Assembly (NCBI GenBank): GCA_016190925.1
Contig: JACPPQ010000017.1
Span: forward strand, 1-43,423
DNA length: 43,423 nucleotides
Source: Chloroflexota bacterium
GTDB taxonomy: Bacteria > Chloroflexota > Dehalococcoidia > Dehalococcoidales > JACPPQ01
Direction: 5' to 3'
The position numbers were made by a program, and so were the translations under genes. Shown here piece after piece: positions 1 to 10,118 of the stretch (positions within the stretch are counted from its first letter, which is position 1; each line of letters begins with the position of its first letter). The notes beneath the pieces are model-generated. The model made no database searches. It saw nothing but the letters and a program-made list of their open reading frames with translations, and had not been told where the DNA came from.

Positions 1-344
1 AAATATTTAGCTTCGAGTTGCGCACGAGCTACAAAATATTCTGCCATTTTTGCGCACACCTTTATTGTTAAGGGACTAAGCACCAAATACTAAACAAATT
101 CAAATTAACAAAATTGAAATCCCTCTTAATCCCCCTTTGCGAAAGGGGGAGCCTCCCCATCCCACCACTGGATTCCCGCCTGCGCGGGAATGACAAAAGG
201 GATTCTTTTTCGTGGTAATATCAAAATCCAAATATTCCAAGACGTTTTGAGTTCCTAAATTCGGTCATTTGAATTTGGCAATTATCCCTTGACATCAAGT
301 AAAGGGGTTTTAAATTTGGTAAAAGCTCCCGCATTTAATGAACC

Positions 345-374
345 GGCAAGAACTCCCTGTGGTCTTGCCACAGG
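345..374. repeat. Nested ABA'B' inverted-repeat motif, copy 1
   Basis: GGCAAGA(345-351)/TCTTGCC(363-369) and CCTGTGG(356-362)/CCACAGG(368-374). Confidence 0.75.
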
Positions 375-402
375 AATGAATTGCCGTAAGCTCTTTATCG
401 TA

Positions 403-432
403 GCCAAGACGCCCTGTGCTCTTGGCACAGGG
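403..432. repeat. Nested ABA'B' inverted-repeat motif, copy 2
   Basis: GCCAAGA(403-409)/TCTTGGC(420-426) and CCCTGTGC(412-419)/GCACAGGG(425-432). Confidence 0.75.
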
Positions 433-445
433 AGGTTCGCAATTT

Positions 446-1309
446 TTAAATCAGTCCCCTTTGCTTCAGCAACGGCCGGGGGTCTACGGTATGTCTTGAA
501 AGCCATTTGTCAACCGATTTGTTGCCGAAGGAAAGCCCCATCAGTTCCGTGAAATAGAAGACCGGGATGTTGTATTGCCTCCCTGACTCCCGCGAGATTT
601 CCTTTTGCCAGGAATCCAGGTTGGACTGGCACATGGGACATCCGGTAACGATGCAGTCTGCCCCCGCTTCCTCCGTCATGTCCAGTAGCTTCTGGATTAG
701 CCTGTAGGCCACGCCGGGCAGCGTGAGCACATGTCCCGCCCCGCAGCAATCGGTCTTGAACGACCAGTTTTTCACATCGGCGCCGAGCGCCTTCAAAATG
801 TTGTCTATCGTTTGGGGGTCATCGGGACACTTGACGTCAGTGACTTTCGGTGGCCGGGTGATAAGGCAGCCATAGTAGCAGACCGGGCTGAGCCCCTTGA
901 GGGATTTGACCATCTTGGCGCGTAGCGCCTTCTCGCCCACGTCATCCCAGATGAAGTCGGTCAGGTGCTTTATCTTGAAGTTGCCTTGAAATCCATCGAT
1001 AATACCCTCAATCTGTTTGCCAGTCCGCAGTTCTTTGTCGGCAACCTTCAGTCTCTGGTAGCAGGCCGCGCAGGGAACCACCATATTCATACCGGCTTTA
1101 TCGGCAACCAGCACATTCCTGGCGGGGAGGGCAAAGGCTAATACGTCGTTCGTGATGTGGCCGGACGAAGCCCCGCAGCAGCTCCACCCTTCAAGCTCTT
1201 TTAGCTCAACACCCAACTCCTTGGATATCGCTTCAGTGGAGTCAGCGTATTCCCTGGCTGTACCGTGGAGGGAGCATCCCGGATAGTATGAAACGTTTAT
1301 CGCGGTCAT
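446..1309 (-). CDS. hdrB: Heterodisulfide reductase subunit B-like protein (two CCG domains)
   Basis: 287 aa; CSLHG...WSCCGASS...CAACYQRL and CYYGCL...TDCCGAGH...CPMCQSNL match paired cysteine-rich CCG domains; adjacent to an HdrC-like gene. Confidence 0.9.
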   Translation of the reverse strand: MTAINVSYYPGCSLHGTAREYADSTEAISKELGVELKELEGWSCCGASSGHITNDVLAFALPARNVLVADKAGMNMVVPCAACYQRLKVADKELRTGKQIEGIIDGFQGNFKIKHLTDFIWDDVGEKALRAKMVKSLKGLSPVCYYGCLITRPPKVTDVKCPDDPQTIDNILKALGADVKNWSFKTDCCGAGHVLTLPGVAYRLIQKLLDMTEEAGADCIVTGCPMCQSNLDSWQKEISRESGRQYNIPVFYFTELMGLSFGNKSVDKWLSRHTVDPRPLLKQRGLI

Positions 1310-1872
1310 TTCGCACCCGCCTTTTTGAAGATTTTCTTTACCTGGCCGCGCGCGGGTGAGAGAACAGGAAGGGGCTTGAGCTTACCTTTAGCAAACATGG
1401 ACATACCCATACCAGCCTGTTTAATCAGGCCGCTCAGTCCACTGCTTTTCAGGGTAAAGTTGACACCTACCTCCGGCTCAAAGACCCTGCCGTACTTCTT
1501 GATGGAGGCGAGAAATACATCGTGGAAAACGGGGACATTTTTCTGCGAGGGGGTTATCCCTTCTCGACGGGAGAGCTGCCTGAGGGTATCCATCACGTGG
1601 GCGATATCGATGCCGTTGGGACACCTGGTGGAGCATGTTTCGCAGGAGGCGCATACCCAGATGGTATCGCTCTTAAGCGCCTCATCTCTGAGGCCAAGAT
1701 GGACGGAGCGAGTGAGCTTGTGCGGGGGGATATCCATGGCAAAGGTTACGGGGCAGCCGTTGGTGCACTTCTCACACTGGAAGCAGGCAGAGACCTTCTG
1801 CCCGTTCATCTCCTCCACTTCCCTGCGAAAAGACCTCTTAGGGACTACTGCGGCCGGTACTCCTGCGGTCAT
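1306..1872 (-). CDS. hdrC: Heterodisulfide reductase subunit C-like 4Fe-4S protein
   Basis: 188 aa; two ferredoxin motifs CFQCEKCTNGCP and CASCETCSTRCP; overlaps the hdrB start by 4 nt. Start may be the internal Met (MNGQKVSACFQC). Confidence 0.88.
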   Translation of the reverse strand: MTAGVPAAVVPKRSFRREVEEMNGQKVSACFQCEKCTNGCPVTFAMDIPPHKLTRSVHLGLRDEALKSDTIWVCASCETCSTRCPNGIDIAHVMDTLRQLSRREGITPSQKNVPVFHDVFLASIKKYGRVFEPEVGVNFTLKSSGLSGLIKQAGMGMSMFAKGKLKPLPVLSPARGQVKKIFKKAGAK

Positions 1873-2341
1873 CTCTCGCCCTCCCCAGCTTCATTATACT
1901 ATTTTAGGCACGTGTATAGGAAATGACATTAATCACGGGGTTTCTAATGGGGTAAAAGCGGGCTTTACGGTTCCAAAATGGGAAGCTGAACCGAACCATC
2001 GTATCCACCAACGTAGTTATAACACAAGACGGTTAGGGCTGTAAAGTGAAAAGAGAGGTTTGTTTGGCTTGTTGAGTCAACCCCGCCTCCTCCACCCGCC
2101 AGCTTGAAGGCAACACCATTCGTGCCACGATTTCAGTGCACTAAAATACATCCCGCAAGCAGGTGCTTGCGGGGCGGGTAAATCACGCAGGGTTTAACCG
2201 TAACGAGGACAACGTGCCTGCACGCCGGGATACGTTATGGACGCAGGCGCCCCAATCTCACCGAACACTCTTTGAGATGAGTGACTGCTGAGATTGCTTC
2301 GCCCGCCAGAGGCGGGTCTCGCAATGGCAGATGGAGGCCAA

Positions 2342-2620
2342 TCACTTGGACTGATATGTCTGGCAATCAGCGTGCAAGCTATGGAAAGCAACATCGATGT
2401 TCGGGGATTTGCATTCCAGTTGCTGGTTGAACTTGCAGTCCGAAGCAAAGCAGGCGCCGATTCCACCCTTTACCTCCGCAAACCCACCCCTGGCGCTTCC
2501 GTGGTGGTAGGTGTTGCATTCTGCATGCGGGCCCACGTTTATCCCCAGCGTGTGACAGATATTTTGCTTGTTGTAGGTGCATGTGGATGCGTTACATTTG
2601 GCTACCTGGCTCATTTCCAT
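2342..2620 (-). CDS. DUF1540-type small Cys-rich protein with two repeats
   Basis: 92 aa with two similar Cys units: CNASTCTYNKQNICHTLGINVGPHAECNTY and CFASDCKFNQQLECKSPNIDVAFHSLHADCQTY. Confidence 0.8.
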   Translation of the reverse strand: MEMSQVAKCNASTCTYNKQNICHTLGINVGPHAECNTYHHGSARGGFAEVKGGIGACFASDCKFNQQLECKSPNIDVAFHSLHADCQTYQSK

Positions 2621-2697
2621 TTCTCTACCTCCTCTTTTGATAATTTGTTTTAAGCTTCACTTTTGAGTTTTGAACTTTAATTTTTGATCTTGAACAA

Positions 2698-3426
2698 TCA
2701 CTCCTTCTCGAAGTCGGTTTTGGCCGCGCCGCAAACGGGGCATACCCAGCTATCGGGGATTTTTTCAAAGGGAGTCCCCGGGCTTATGCCTCCGTCAGGG
2801 TCGCCCTTCTCAGGCTCGTAGATATAACCGCAAACGGTGCAACGGTATTTCGCCATCGCGGATTTCGCCTCCTGTTTTTCCTCAGCTTTAACAATCGGCT
2901 TTACTTCGGCATAGGTGGCAGCGGCTTTGGGAGTCAAGCCTCCCTTTATCTGATGGTAATAATCGTAGGTCAGGCAGGCCTTTTCAGCGAGCGTATCCGC
3001 ATCGACCACCTCGCCGATGAAAATTGTGTGAGTGCCTACATCAACCTCCTGTTTCACCCTGGCCTCCAGGTAGGAGACGGCGTTGTCCAGCACCACAGGC
3101 GCCCCTGTCTCCCCTATCTTGTAGTCCAGACCCTGGAATTTGTCTGTGTCACGCCCGGATTTGAAGCCGAAGCGACCGATAAAAGTGAGAGGAGTATCCT
3201 CGCAAAGGACAGAAACGGAAAAGACCCTGCTGTCCTTGATGTACTCCCAGGTAAGGTTGTTCCTGTTGATACTGACAGCGATGGTAGGCGGCTGGGAAGT
3301 CACCTGAAACACGGTATTGGCTATCTGCCCGTTGAATTTATCGCCCTTTCTGGAACTCACCACATACACCCCGTAGCCTATCTTCTGGAGAGCTTTGATG
3401 TTCATTTTCCCTGCCTTTTCAGTCAC
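2698..3426 (-). CDS. Flavin reductase domain fused to C-terminal rubredoxin (high molecular weight rubredoxin type)
   Basis: N-terminal flavin reductase-like sequence; C-terminal [47 protein letters not shown] is a rubredoxin. Start may be the Met at 3405. Confidence 0.92.
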   Translation of the reverse strand: MTEKAGKMNIKALQKIGYGVYVVSSRKGDKFNGQIANTVFQVTSQPPTIAVSINRNNLTWEYIKDSRVFSVSVLCEDTPLTFIGRFGFKSGRDTDKFQGLDYKIGETGAPVVLDNAVSYLEARVKQEVDVGTHTIFIGEVVDADTLAEKACLTYDYYHQIKGGLTPKAAATYAEVKPIVKAEEKQEAKSAMAKYRCTVCGYIYEPEKGDPDGGISPGTPFEKIPDSWVCPVCGAAKTDFEKE

Positions 3427-3636
3427 TCTGTAAGGCTAACGCACGGGAGTGCAACAATGTATATATTAACGGGCTTATAGTAATGCAGTATATCCGTAAG
3501 TCTACTTAATTAGGGCGGAAAAATCACGTAATCTGTAGCTATCAGCTTTTAGCTATTGGCTATTTGGTGTGATTGCTACATTTGTAGCAGTGATTTGCGA
3601 ATAACCTTTTGCAAAGAGCAGGATGTCAATCAGCTT

Positions 3637-6348
3637 TCAATGTCGGTTATCCAGCGCCATCCGTTTCCTGAGCAGGGCTTTCACCGCTTCCATGAGAACA
3701 AAGACCGCCAGGCCAAAAGTGATTATCAGACCGATTTCTCCAAGCGTGGGTATGGTAATACCGAAAGCATCTCTTATCGCGGGAATCTGAACCAGCGCGG
3801 CGACCAGCACAAGCTCCCAGACAATGGCAATGAGGAGCCACCTGTGCGGCGGCGCCTTGAAAACGCTGAATCTGAGAGAACGGCAGTTGACGGCTATTAC
3901 CAGCTCTACAACGATAAACAAAAAGAACATATCCGTTCTGTCACGAACTATGTCATCCATCCCGTGGAACCAGATAAAGAAAAAGAAGGGTGCTTCAACC
4001 AGGGCGGCCAGCAGTATAAAGGACTTCACGTCCCAGCCAAAGATACTGGCCTTCGGGTTTCTCGGTGGCCGCTGCATAATGTCGGGGTCAGGCGGGGCTA
4101 TTCCGAGCGCCAGGGCCGGAAGGCCATCGGTCGCCAGGTTCATGTACAATATGGCAGCCGGCAGCAGCGGCAGGAACGCGGGTCCCAGCGCGAGCACTAC
4201 TCCGCCGATGACAATCACCTCGACGATGTTGGCCTGAAGGAGATAAGCCAGGTATTTTTTGATATTATCGTAAATCCATCTTCCTCTCTCGATGGCCTTG
4301 ACGATGGTGGCGAAATTATCGTCGCTCAGTACCATGTCGGCCGCCTCTTTGGTAACATCGGTGCCGGTTATGCCCATGGCGATGCCGATATCTGCGTGCT
4401 TGAGGGCCGGGGCATCGTTTACCCCGTCACCGGTCATGGCCACCACTTCTCCCCTGGTCTTCCAGGCCTTGACTATCTTCAGCTTGTCCAGCGGTGACAC
4501 CCTGGCATAAACGGTAACTTTATCCACAATCTTCTCGAATTCCTCGTCAGGGAGCTTTCCCAGCTCAGCGCCGGTGAGCACCATATCACCGTCCTGATAG
4601 AAACCTATTTCTCTAGCGATGGCAACGGCGGTAAGTTTGTGGTCGCCGGTTATCATGACAGGCCTGATGCCCACCTGTTTACATGTCTTCGTGGCTTCCA
4701 TGGCCTCTTCTCTCGGGGGGTCCATCATCCCGGTAAGTCCGAGTAAGACCATATCACGCTCAATAGCCTCTTCAGTCCCATCGACCGCTTGAGAAAGTTC
4801 CCTGTAGGCTACCGCAAGGACTCTCAGGGCATCCAGCGCCATTTCCTCGTTTACTTTTAAGACCTTTGCTCTTTCTTCCGCCGTCAGGGACTTTATTCCA
4901 CTGCCATTCATAATGGAGGAGCACTTCTCCAGCACTACCTCCGGCGCGCCTTTCATAAAGGCAACCTTCTTGTCGTCTTCCATGGCGTGGATTGTAGTCA
5001 TCCGTTTTCTATCGGAGCTGAAGGGTATCTCCTCTACCCTGGGACTCTTGAGCCTGCTCTCCGTGGGATGCAAGCCTGACTTGGCCGCCGCTACCACCAA
5101 GGCGCCCTCTGTGGGGTCTCCCTTGATGGACCATTTGCCATCTCTTTCCTCAAGTGTGGAGTCGTTGCAGAGAAGCCCCCCCTGGAGAAGCAACTTCAGG
5201 GACGGATTGTCAGCCGCAGTGGTCATGCCTGGAGCCTTGAATTCACCCTGGGGAGTATAGCCTGCCCCGGTAACTTCTATCATTGCGCCTCCGGTGTATA
5301 TCTTCCTGATGGTCATCTCACCCTTTGTGAGCGTGCCGGTCTTGTCGGAGCAGATTACCGTAGTGCATCCGAGCGTCTCAACGGCGGGCATCCTCTTTAC
5401 CAGGGCGTTCCTCTTTGCCATCTGGCGCATTCCTATGGCCAGAGCGCCGGTGACGATGGCGGCCAGAGCCTCGGGGACGGCTGCAACGGCAAGGGCTACA
5501 GCGAACATCACCACTTCCAGCACGAACTTTATAGTTACTCCGCTACTCCAGAACGACTCCCTCACAAAGCTCACCGCTATGATGACCCCACAGATGGACA
5601 GGGCGATAATGCCGAGGGACTTGCCTATCTCCGCCGTCCTCTTTTCGAGCGGCGTCTTCTCGGTTTCAACAGTGGCAACCTGCTCCGCTATTTTGCCGAA
5701 CTCCGTGTTCATGCCGGTAAGCACAGCCACCGCTTTTCCCCGCCCGTAAGTTACGATAGTGCCGGTGAAGGCCATATTCTTCCTCTCCCCCAACGGCGCA
5801 TCTTCCGCAAATGGCCCCGTTTCTTTGCCGACAGGCGCAGATTCCCCGGTAAGAGGCGCTTCGTCACACCTTAGTGAATGGATTTCAGCCAGCCGGGCAT
5901 CAGCAGGAATCCGGTCCCCTGCCTCAAGGAGCAATATGTCCCCCGGGACGACCTCCTTCGAGGGAATCTCCTCTTCCTTTCCTTCTCTCAAGACTGTAAT
6001 CATGGGTGAGAGCATCTTTTTCAGCGCTTCCACCGCCCGCTCGGCCCTGTATTCCTGGGTGAACCCCAGGACCGCGCTGAAGACGACGATTACCGCGATG
6101 ATAGCGGCATCCATCAGTTCCCCGATGGCTGCTGATAGGATTATGGCTACCAGGAGGACTGCAATGAGGACGTCTTTGAACTGGTGAAAGAAGAGCGTGA
6201 GCGGTGAAATCCCCTTCTCTTTCTTAAGTTCGTTATATCCATATTGTTCAAGCCGTCTTTTTACTTCGTCTCCGGAAAGACCGCGGCTGAGGTCGGTATC
6301 CAGTTCTTTTAAGACTTGAGCTGACTCCATTGCATGCCAGACTGCCAT
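3637..6348 (-). CDS. Cation-transporting P-type ATPase (Ca2+/SERCA-like)
   Basis: 903 aa; phosphorylation motif CSDKTGTLTKGEM, TGES, MTGDGVNDAPALKHADIGIAMG. Confidence 0.95.
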   Translation of the reverse strand: MAVWHAMESAQVLKELDTDLSRGLSGDEVKRRLEQYGYNELKKEKGISPLTLFFHQFKDVLIAVLLVAIILSAAIGELMDAAIIAVIVVFSAVLGFTQEYRAERAVEALKKMLSPMITVLREGKEEEIPSKEVVPGDILLLEAGDRIPADARLAEIHSLRCDEAPLTGESAPVGKETGPFAEDAPLGERKNMAFTGTIVTYGRGKAVAVLTGMNTEFGKIAEQVATVETEKTPLEKRTAEIGKSLGIIALSICGVIIAVSFVRESFWSSGVTIKFVLEVVMFAVALAVAAVPEALAAIVTGALAIGMRQMAKRNALVKRMPAVETLGCTTVICSDKTGTLTKGEMTIRKIYTGGAMIEVTGAGYTPQGEFKAPGMTTAADNPSLKLLLQGGLLCNDSTLEERDGKWSIKGDPTEGALVVAAAKSGLHPTESRLKSPRVEEIPFSSDRKRMTTIHAMEDDKKVAFMKGAPEVVLEKCSSIMNGSGIKSLTAEERAKVLKVNEEMALDALRVLAVAYRELSQAVDGTEEAIERDMVLLGLTGMMDPPREEAMEATKTCKQVGIRPVMITGDHKLTAVAIAREIGFYQDGDMVLTGAELGKLPDEEFEKIVDKVTVYARVSPLDKLKIVKAWKTRGEVVAMTGDGVNDAPALKHADIGIAMGITGTDVTKEAADMVLSDDNFATIVKAIERGRWIYDNIKKYLAYLLQANIVEVIVIGGVVLALGPAFLPLLPAAILYMNLATDGLPALALGIAPPDPDIMQRPPRNPKASIFGWDVKSFILLAALVEAPFFFFIWFHGMDDIVRDRTDMFFLFIVVELVIAVNCRSLRFSVFKAPPHRWLLIAIVWELVLVAALVQIPAIRDAFGITIPTLGEIGLIITFGLAVFVLMEAVKALLRKRMALDNRH

Positions 6349-6404
6349 ATCAATACCTCTCAGAATATGCTGTGTTGCGCCACCTATGAATGATGAAGAG
6401 CCTT

Positions 6405-6524
6405 CCGCGAAACGCGCCTATGGTTTAATTTCAATGTCTATTATGTCATTCCCCGCGAAGGCGGGGAATCTACTTTATGCATTATTAGACCCTCCGCCTT
6501 CGCGGAGGGTGACAGTTTCGCGGG
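6405..6524. repeat. 120-bp unit bounded by CCGCGAAACGCGCC and GACAGTTTCGCGGG
   Basis: CCGCGAAAC/GTTTCGCGG arms at 6405-6413 and 6515-6523; two internal hairpins. Confidence 0.65.
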
Positions 6525-6589
6525 ACGCTATGATGAATATTATCTTTGCACAGGTCCTTCAGGGAAAGATGGCCTCTATATCCAGCGAA

Positions 6590-8038
6590 TCACGTTATCT
6601 TTTCTACCTTGAGAAGATTAGTGGAGCCGGCAACGCCTATCGGGATGCCGCCGGTGATGACAATCAAATCCCCCGTCTTTGCCAGCCCAAGCTCCTGTGA
6701 AAGCCGTGCCCCGGTGGCAAACAGTTCGTCTATGGATGAAGGAAACGCGATGGGGAAGGGATGGACTCCCCAGCGCAGCAGCAGCCTTCCCGCCACAACG
6801 CTGCTGGGAGTTATTGCCAGTATGGGCACGCCGGGGCGGTATTTGGAAACGCGCCCTGCTGTGCTGCCGGACTCGGTAAAGGCCACGATGGCTGCCGCCT
6901 TCAGACGTTGGGCGGTGTGACAGGCGTTATAGCTTATCAGCTCCTCGGTCTGAGGGGCAAACCATTCGCCTCTTTCAGCCAAAATGCGTTCGTAAGGCAG
7001 TTTGTTTTCTGCCTCCTGTGCGATTTTTGCCATTATCCGTACAGCCTGCGCCGGATATTTCCCGACAGAGGTCTCCGCCGAAAGCATGACCGCATCGCTC
7101 CCGTCGAAGATGGCGTTGGCGACGTCGGTGACCTCGGCGCGGGTGGGACGCACGGAGTTTACCATGGACTCCAGCATCTCCGTAGCGGTGATAACGGGTT
7201 TTCCCGCGCGATTGCACTTTCGAATGATGTCCTTCTGCACCATCGGCACTTTTTCAATAGGTATATCCACTCCCAGGTCTCCCCTGGCTACCATGACACC
7301 GTCGCTGGCTTCAAGTATGCTATCGAAGTCGTGGACTGCCTGCCCGCGCTCTATCTTGGCGATAACAGGAATGTCCGCACGGTTCTCCCGCAATATGCCT
7401 TTGACGCCGGAGACATTGGCAGCACTGCTGACAAAGGACAGCGCCAGGTAGTCAGGCTTCTGCCCCACTGCAAAGATAATCTGCCTCCGTAGAGAATCGC
7501 TAATGAACGGCTCGATGCTGGGCATTCCGGGAATAACCAGGCCGCGGCCCTCGGTAAGCGGACCACCCACAGTCACGCGGGTTTTCACCTCGGCGCTCTC
7601 TACCTTAAGCACCGTGAGTTGCAACCTGCCATCATCAAGCAGGACGGTATCTCCCGCTTTAACGCTCTGCGGCAGGGTGGTGAGGTTCACCGGCACCAGA
7701 GTGGCATCACCCTCTACCTGCCGGGTGGTAAGCACCAGGGTGGCGCCTCTCTTGAGGACCGCATGGCCGCCTTTCAGCTTGCCGGTGCGGTACTTCGGCC
7801 CGGCGAGGTCTATGAGAGTGGCAACATTGATTCCCAGGCGCTGGCTCAACCTCTTCACCGTATCCACGTAACGGGCGTGGTTGTCGAAAGTCCCATGAGA
7901 CAGGTTCAGCCTGGCAACATTCATGCCCGCGCGGATGAGCCGCTCAATCATGGCCGCCGAACCTGTTGCCGGCCCGATGGTGCACACTATCTTGGTCCGC
8001 CTGTTGAAGAAGCGAGCATTTTTCATGGTTGTAATCAT
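6590..8038 (-). CDS. pyk: Pyruvate kinase
   Basis: 482 aa; TKIVCTIGPATGS, MVARGDLGVDIPIEKVPMVQKDIIRKCN, ITATEMLESM. Confidence 0.96.
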   Translation of the reverse strand: MITTMKNARFFNRRTKIVCTIGPATGSAAMIERLIRAGMNVARLNLSHGTFDNHARYVDTVKRLSQRLGINVATLIDLAGPKYRTGKLKGGHAVLKRGATLVLTTRQVEGDATLVPVNLTTLPQSVKAGDTVLLDDGRLQLTVLKVESAEVKTRVTVGGPLTEGRGLVIPGMPSIEPFISDSLRRQIIFAVGQKPDYLALSFVSSAANVSGVKGILRENRADIPVIAKIERGQAVHDFDSILEASDGVMVARGDLGVDIPIEKVPMVQKDIIRKCNRAGKPVITATEMLESMVNSVRPTRAEVTDVANAIFDGSDAVMLSAETSVGKYPAQAVRIMAKIAQEAENKLPYERILAERGEWFAPQTEELISYNACHTAQRLKAAAIVAFTESGSTAGRVSKYRPGVPILAITPSSVVAGRLLLRWGVHPFPIAFPSSIDELFATGARLSQELGLAKTGDLIVITGGIPIGVAGSTNLLKVEKIT

Positions 8039-8210
8039 AGCACACCTGGCTGTGCTCTGGCACGGATTTGTGTCGTGTCAGGGAACCCGGAGATGTATTG
8101 GGGTAGATGGCAAGCTTGATTTCTAGCCTGCGCCGGAATGATAAGCTTTTGGTTCGGCTACAGAGTTGGGAAATGTTATCAGAAAGCCTTCGAGTGGGAT
8201 GGCGAAGAAA

Positions 8211-8819
8211 TCAAGCAAAAGTCTGAAACTTGTCCTTTTTGGCATTGCATATAGGGCACTCATCCGGTAAGTCCCCTTCGCAAGTCCATCCACAAACTGT
8301 GCATACGCTCACAGGACCAAGATTCACGTCCTTTTTCCCTGAGTCGATAGCCTGTTTGGCCTTTTGGAACAGGGCAGCATGAGTTTTCTCTCCCTCAAAC
8401 GCATAGGTGAAGCTCAGTTGCGCGCCTTTTTCCCTCTGGAGTTTTGCAGTTTCCAGAAAGGTGGGATACATCTCCGTAATTTCATACGTCTCACCATCGA
8501 TGCCGCCCTGGAGGTTCTGAGAAGTGCCACCGAGCCCAAAGACAGCCATCGAAGCACACAACTTATCGCCCACCTGGTCTTTCAGGGCACGGAAATGGCT
8601 GGCGGCGTGGACCGTCTCGGCTGAAGCGATGGCCCTGAAGAGCCGTGCGATATTGGGATAACCCTCCTGCTCAGCTTTATCGCCCCAAATCTTGTAGCGC
8701 ATGTGGGCCATGGATTCGCCGCCGTGAGCGTTTCGTAAATTGGATACCGTTATCGCATGCATAAAACCTGCCTCCTTCAAAGTCGATTGGCGATATTCAT
8801 TTAACATGCTAGGACACAA
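8211..8819 (-). CDS. Rubrerythrin
   Basis: 202 aa; ferritin-like N-terminal domain and C-terminal rubredoxin-like CTVCGWTCEGDLPDECPICNAKKDKF. Start may be internal. Confidence 0.92.
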   Translation of the reverse strand: MCPSMLNEYRQSTLKEAGFMHAITVSNLRNAHGGESMAHMRYKIWGDKAEQEGYPNIARLFRAIASAETVHAASHFRALKDQVGDKLCASMAVFGLGGTSQNLQGGIDGETYEITEMYPTFLETAKLQREKGAQLSFTYAFEGEKTHAALFQKAKQAIDSGKKDVNLGPVSVCTVCGWTCEGDLPDECPICNAKKDKFQTFA

Positions 8820-8957
8820 CCTTCAGCGCGAATATACGTAGACATACGTAATTGAATCGAGAAACCCCCGTAATTTCAGTTAACCCGGCACCATTATACC
8901 AAGAATGTGCCTATAATGATTAATAGGCAATTGCCAGAGGGAAATTGGAGGAGCAAG

Positions 8958-9971
8958 ATGAAGAACTGGATTATTGCTCTGGTTATTATTGTGCTTGCGG
9001 CCGGAACAGGTACCAATGGGTATCTCTACTTGCAAACCAGCGATGGCCTTAGAAACGCACAGTCTGAAATAGCCAGTTTGAAAGCGGACGCCTCGGCTCT
9101 GCGGGCAAGTCTGGCGCAGACGGACGGCAACCTGAAGGACGCCCAGTCCCGGATATCGAGCGCGGAGACAGGCATCTCGGCTCTGGAGTTCAACCTTGCG
9201 CAGACGGGCAGCGGCCTGAAGGATGCCCAGTCACAGATAGCAAGCGTGAAAACGGATGTTTCATCTTTGCAAACGAGCCTTGCGCAGACGGATAACAGCT
9301 TGAAGAATGCCCAGGCCCAGCTCCTGGACGTGAAAACAGAAATTTCCAGGTTTGCTAACGTGCAGCAAGCCCTGGATGTGACTGCGAAAAGCATCGTTGA
9401 CAAGATTGAACCAGTGCTGGTAAGAATCAATGTCGGCGGCATAGGGTTCCAGGCGGCAGGTTCCGGGTTTCTGGTCAGTGGCAACGGCTATGTCTTGACC
9501 AACAACCACGTAATTGACGGTGCCACCTCAATCAGGATTACGCTGAACGACGGCCAGAGATTTTCGGCTTCCATAATCGATAGCAATGGCACAAGAGACC
9601 TGGCGCTACTCAAGATAGCTTCCACCCGCACCGACTTTCCACGGGCTGAGCTAGGCTCGTCATCGGGCGCAGCCGTAGGTCAGGGGGTGATAGCGGCAGG
9701 TTTTCCTCTCGGGACTGATTTACCGGGTCCGGCTACGTACACCAGGGGCATAATTTCCGCTTTCAGGACGATACGCAACCTTAAGTACATTCAGATGGAC
9801 GCTGCAATAAGCCCGGGCAATAGCGGTGGCGTCCTGGTCGATTTTGGTGGTAAGGTTATCGGGATAGTTTCTGCCGTAGTTATGCCGGGGAATCCGGAGG
9901 TTGAAGGCCTCGGCCTGGCTATCCCCATGGATGAGGCCAGGGCTTTTATCCAGAGGACAATCGGCCAGTGA
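8958..9971 (+). CDS. Membrane-anchored trypsin-like (S1C/HtrA-type) serine protease with coiled-coil stalk
   Basis: ATG at 8958 preceded by ggaggag; N-terminal TM; 28-aa coiled-coil repeats; triad motifs LTNNHVI, TRDLALLKI, ISPGNSGGVL; no PDZ apparent. Confidence 0.88.
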   Translation: MKNWIIALVIIVLAAGTGTNGYLYLQTSDGLRNAQSEIASLKADASALRASLAQTDGNLKDAQSRISSAETGISALEFNLAQTGSGLKDAQSQIASVKTDVSSLQTSLAQTDNSLKNAQAQLLDVKTEISRFANVQQALDVTAKSIVDKIEPVLVRINVGGIGFQAAGSGFLVSGNGYVLTNNHVIDGATSIRITLNDGQRFSASIIDSNGTRDLALLKIASTRTDFPRAELGSSSGAAVGQGVIAAGFPLGTDLPGPATYTRGIISAFRTIRNLKYIQMDAAISPGNSGGVLVDFGGKVIGIVSAVVMPGNPEVEGLGLAIPMDEARAFIQRTIGQ

Positions 9972-10118
9972 GCTTGGGGATTTATCCTTTTCCCTCCCCC
10001 TTGTCTGCATTGCGTAGAGGGGCAGTGGTGAGGTCGTGACCCTGAAAGCTGACGGCTGAAAGCTTTTCAACTTAAGACGCACATACAAAAATTAGAGGGG
10101 TTAAAGCTTGAGATTCAG

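Noticed and set aside
345-432. H-type pseudoknot interpretation of the nested motif
   Set aside because: A'/B' share nucleotides and there is no linker between them to span a helix, so mutually exclusive stems are more plausible than a simultaneous pseudoknot.
282-552. Small ORFs on both strands over the nested hairpins
   Set aside because: Their translation mirrors the repeated palindromic DNA and overlaps hdrB; more likely structured noncoding repeat.
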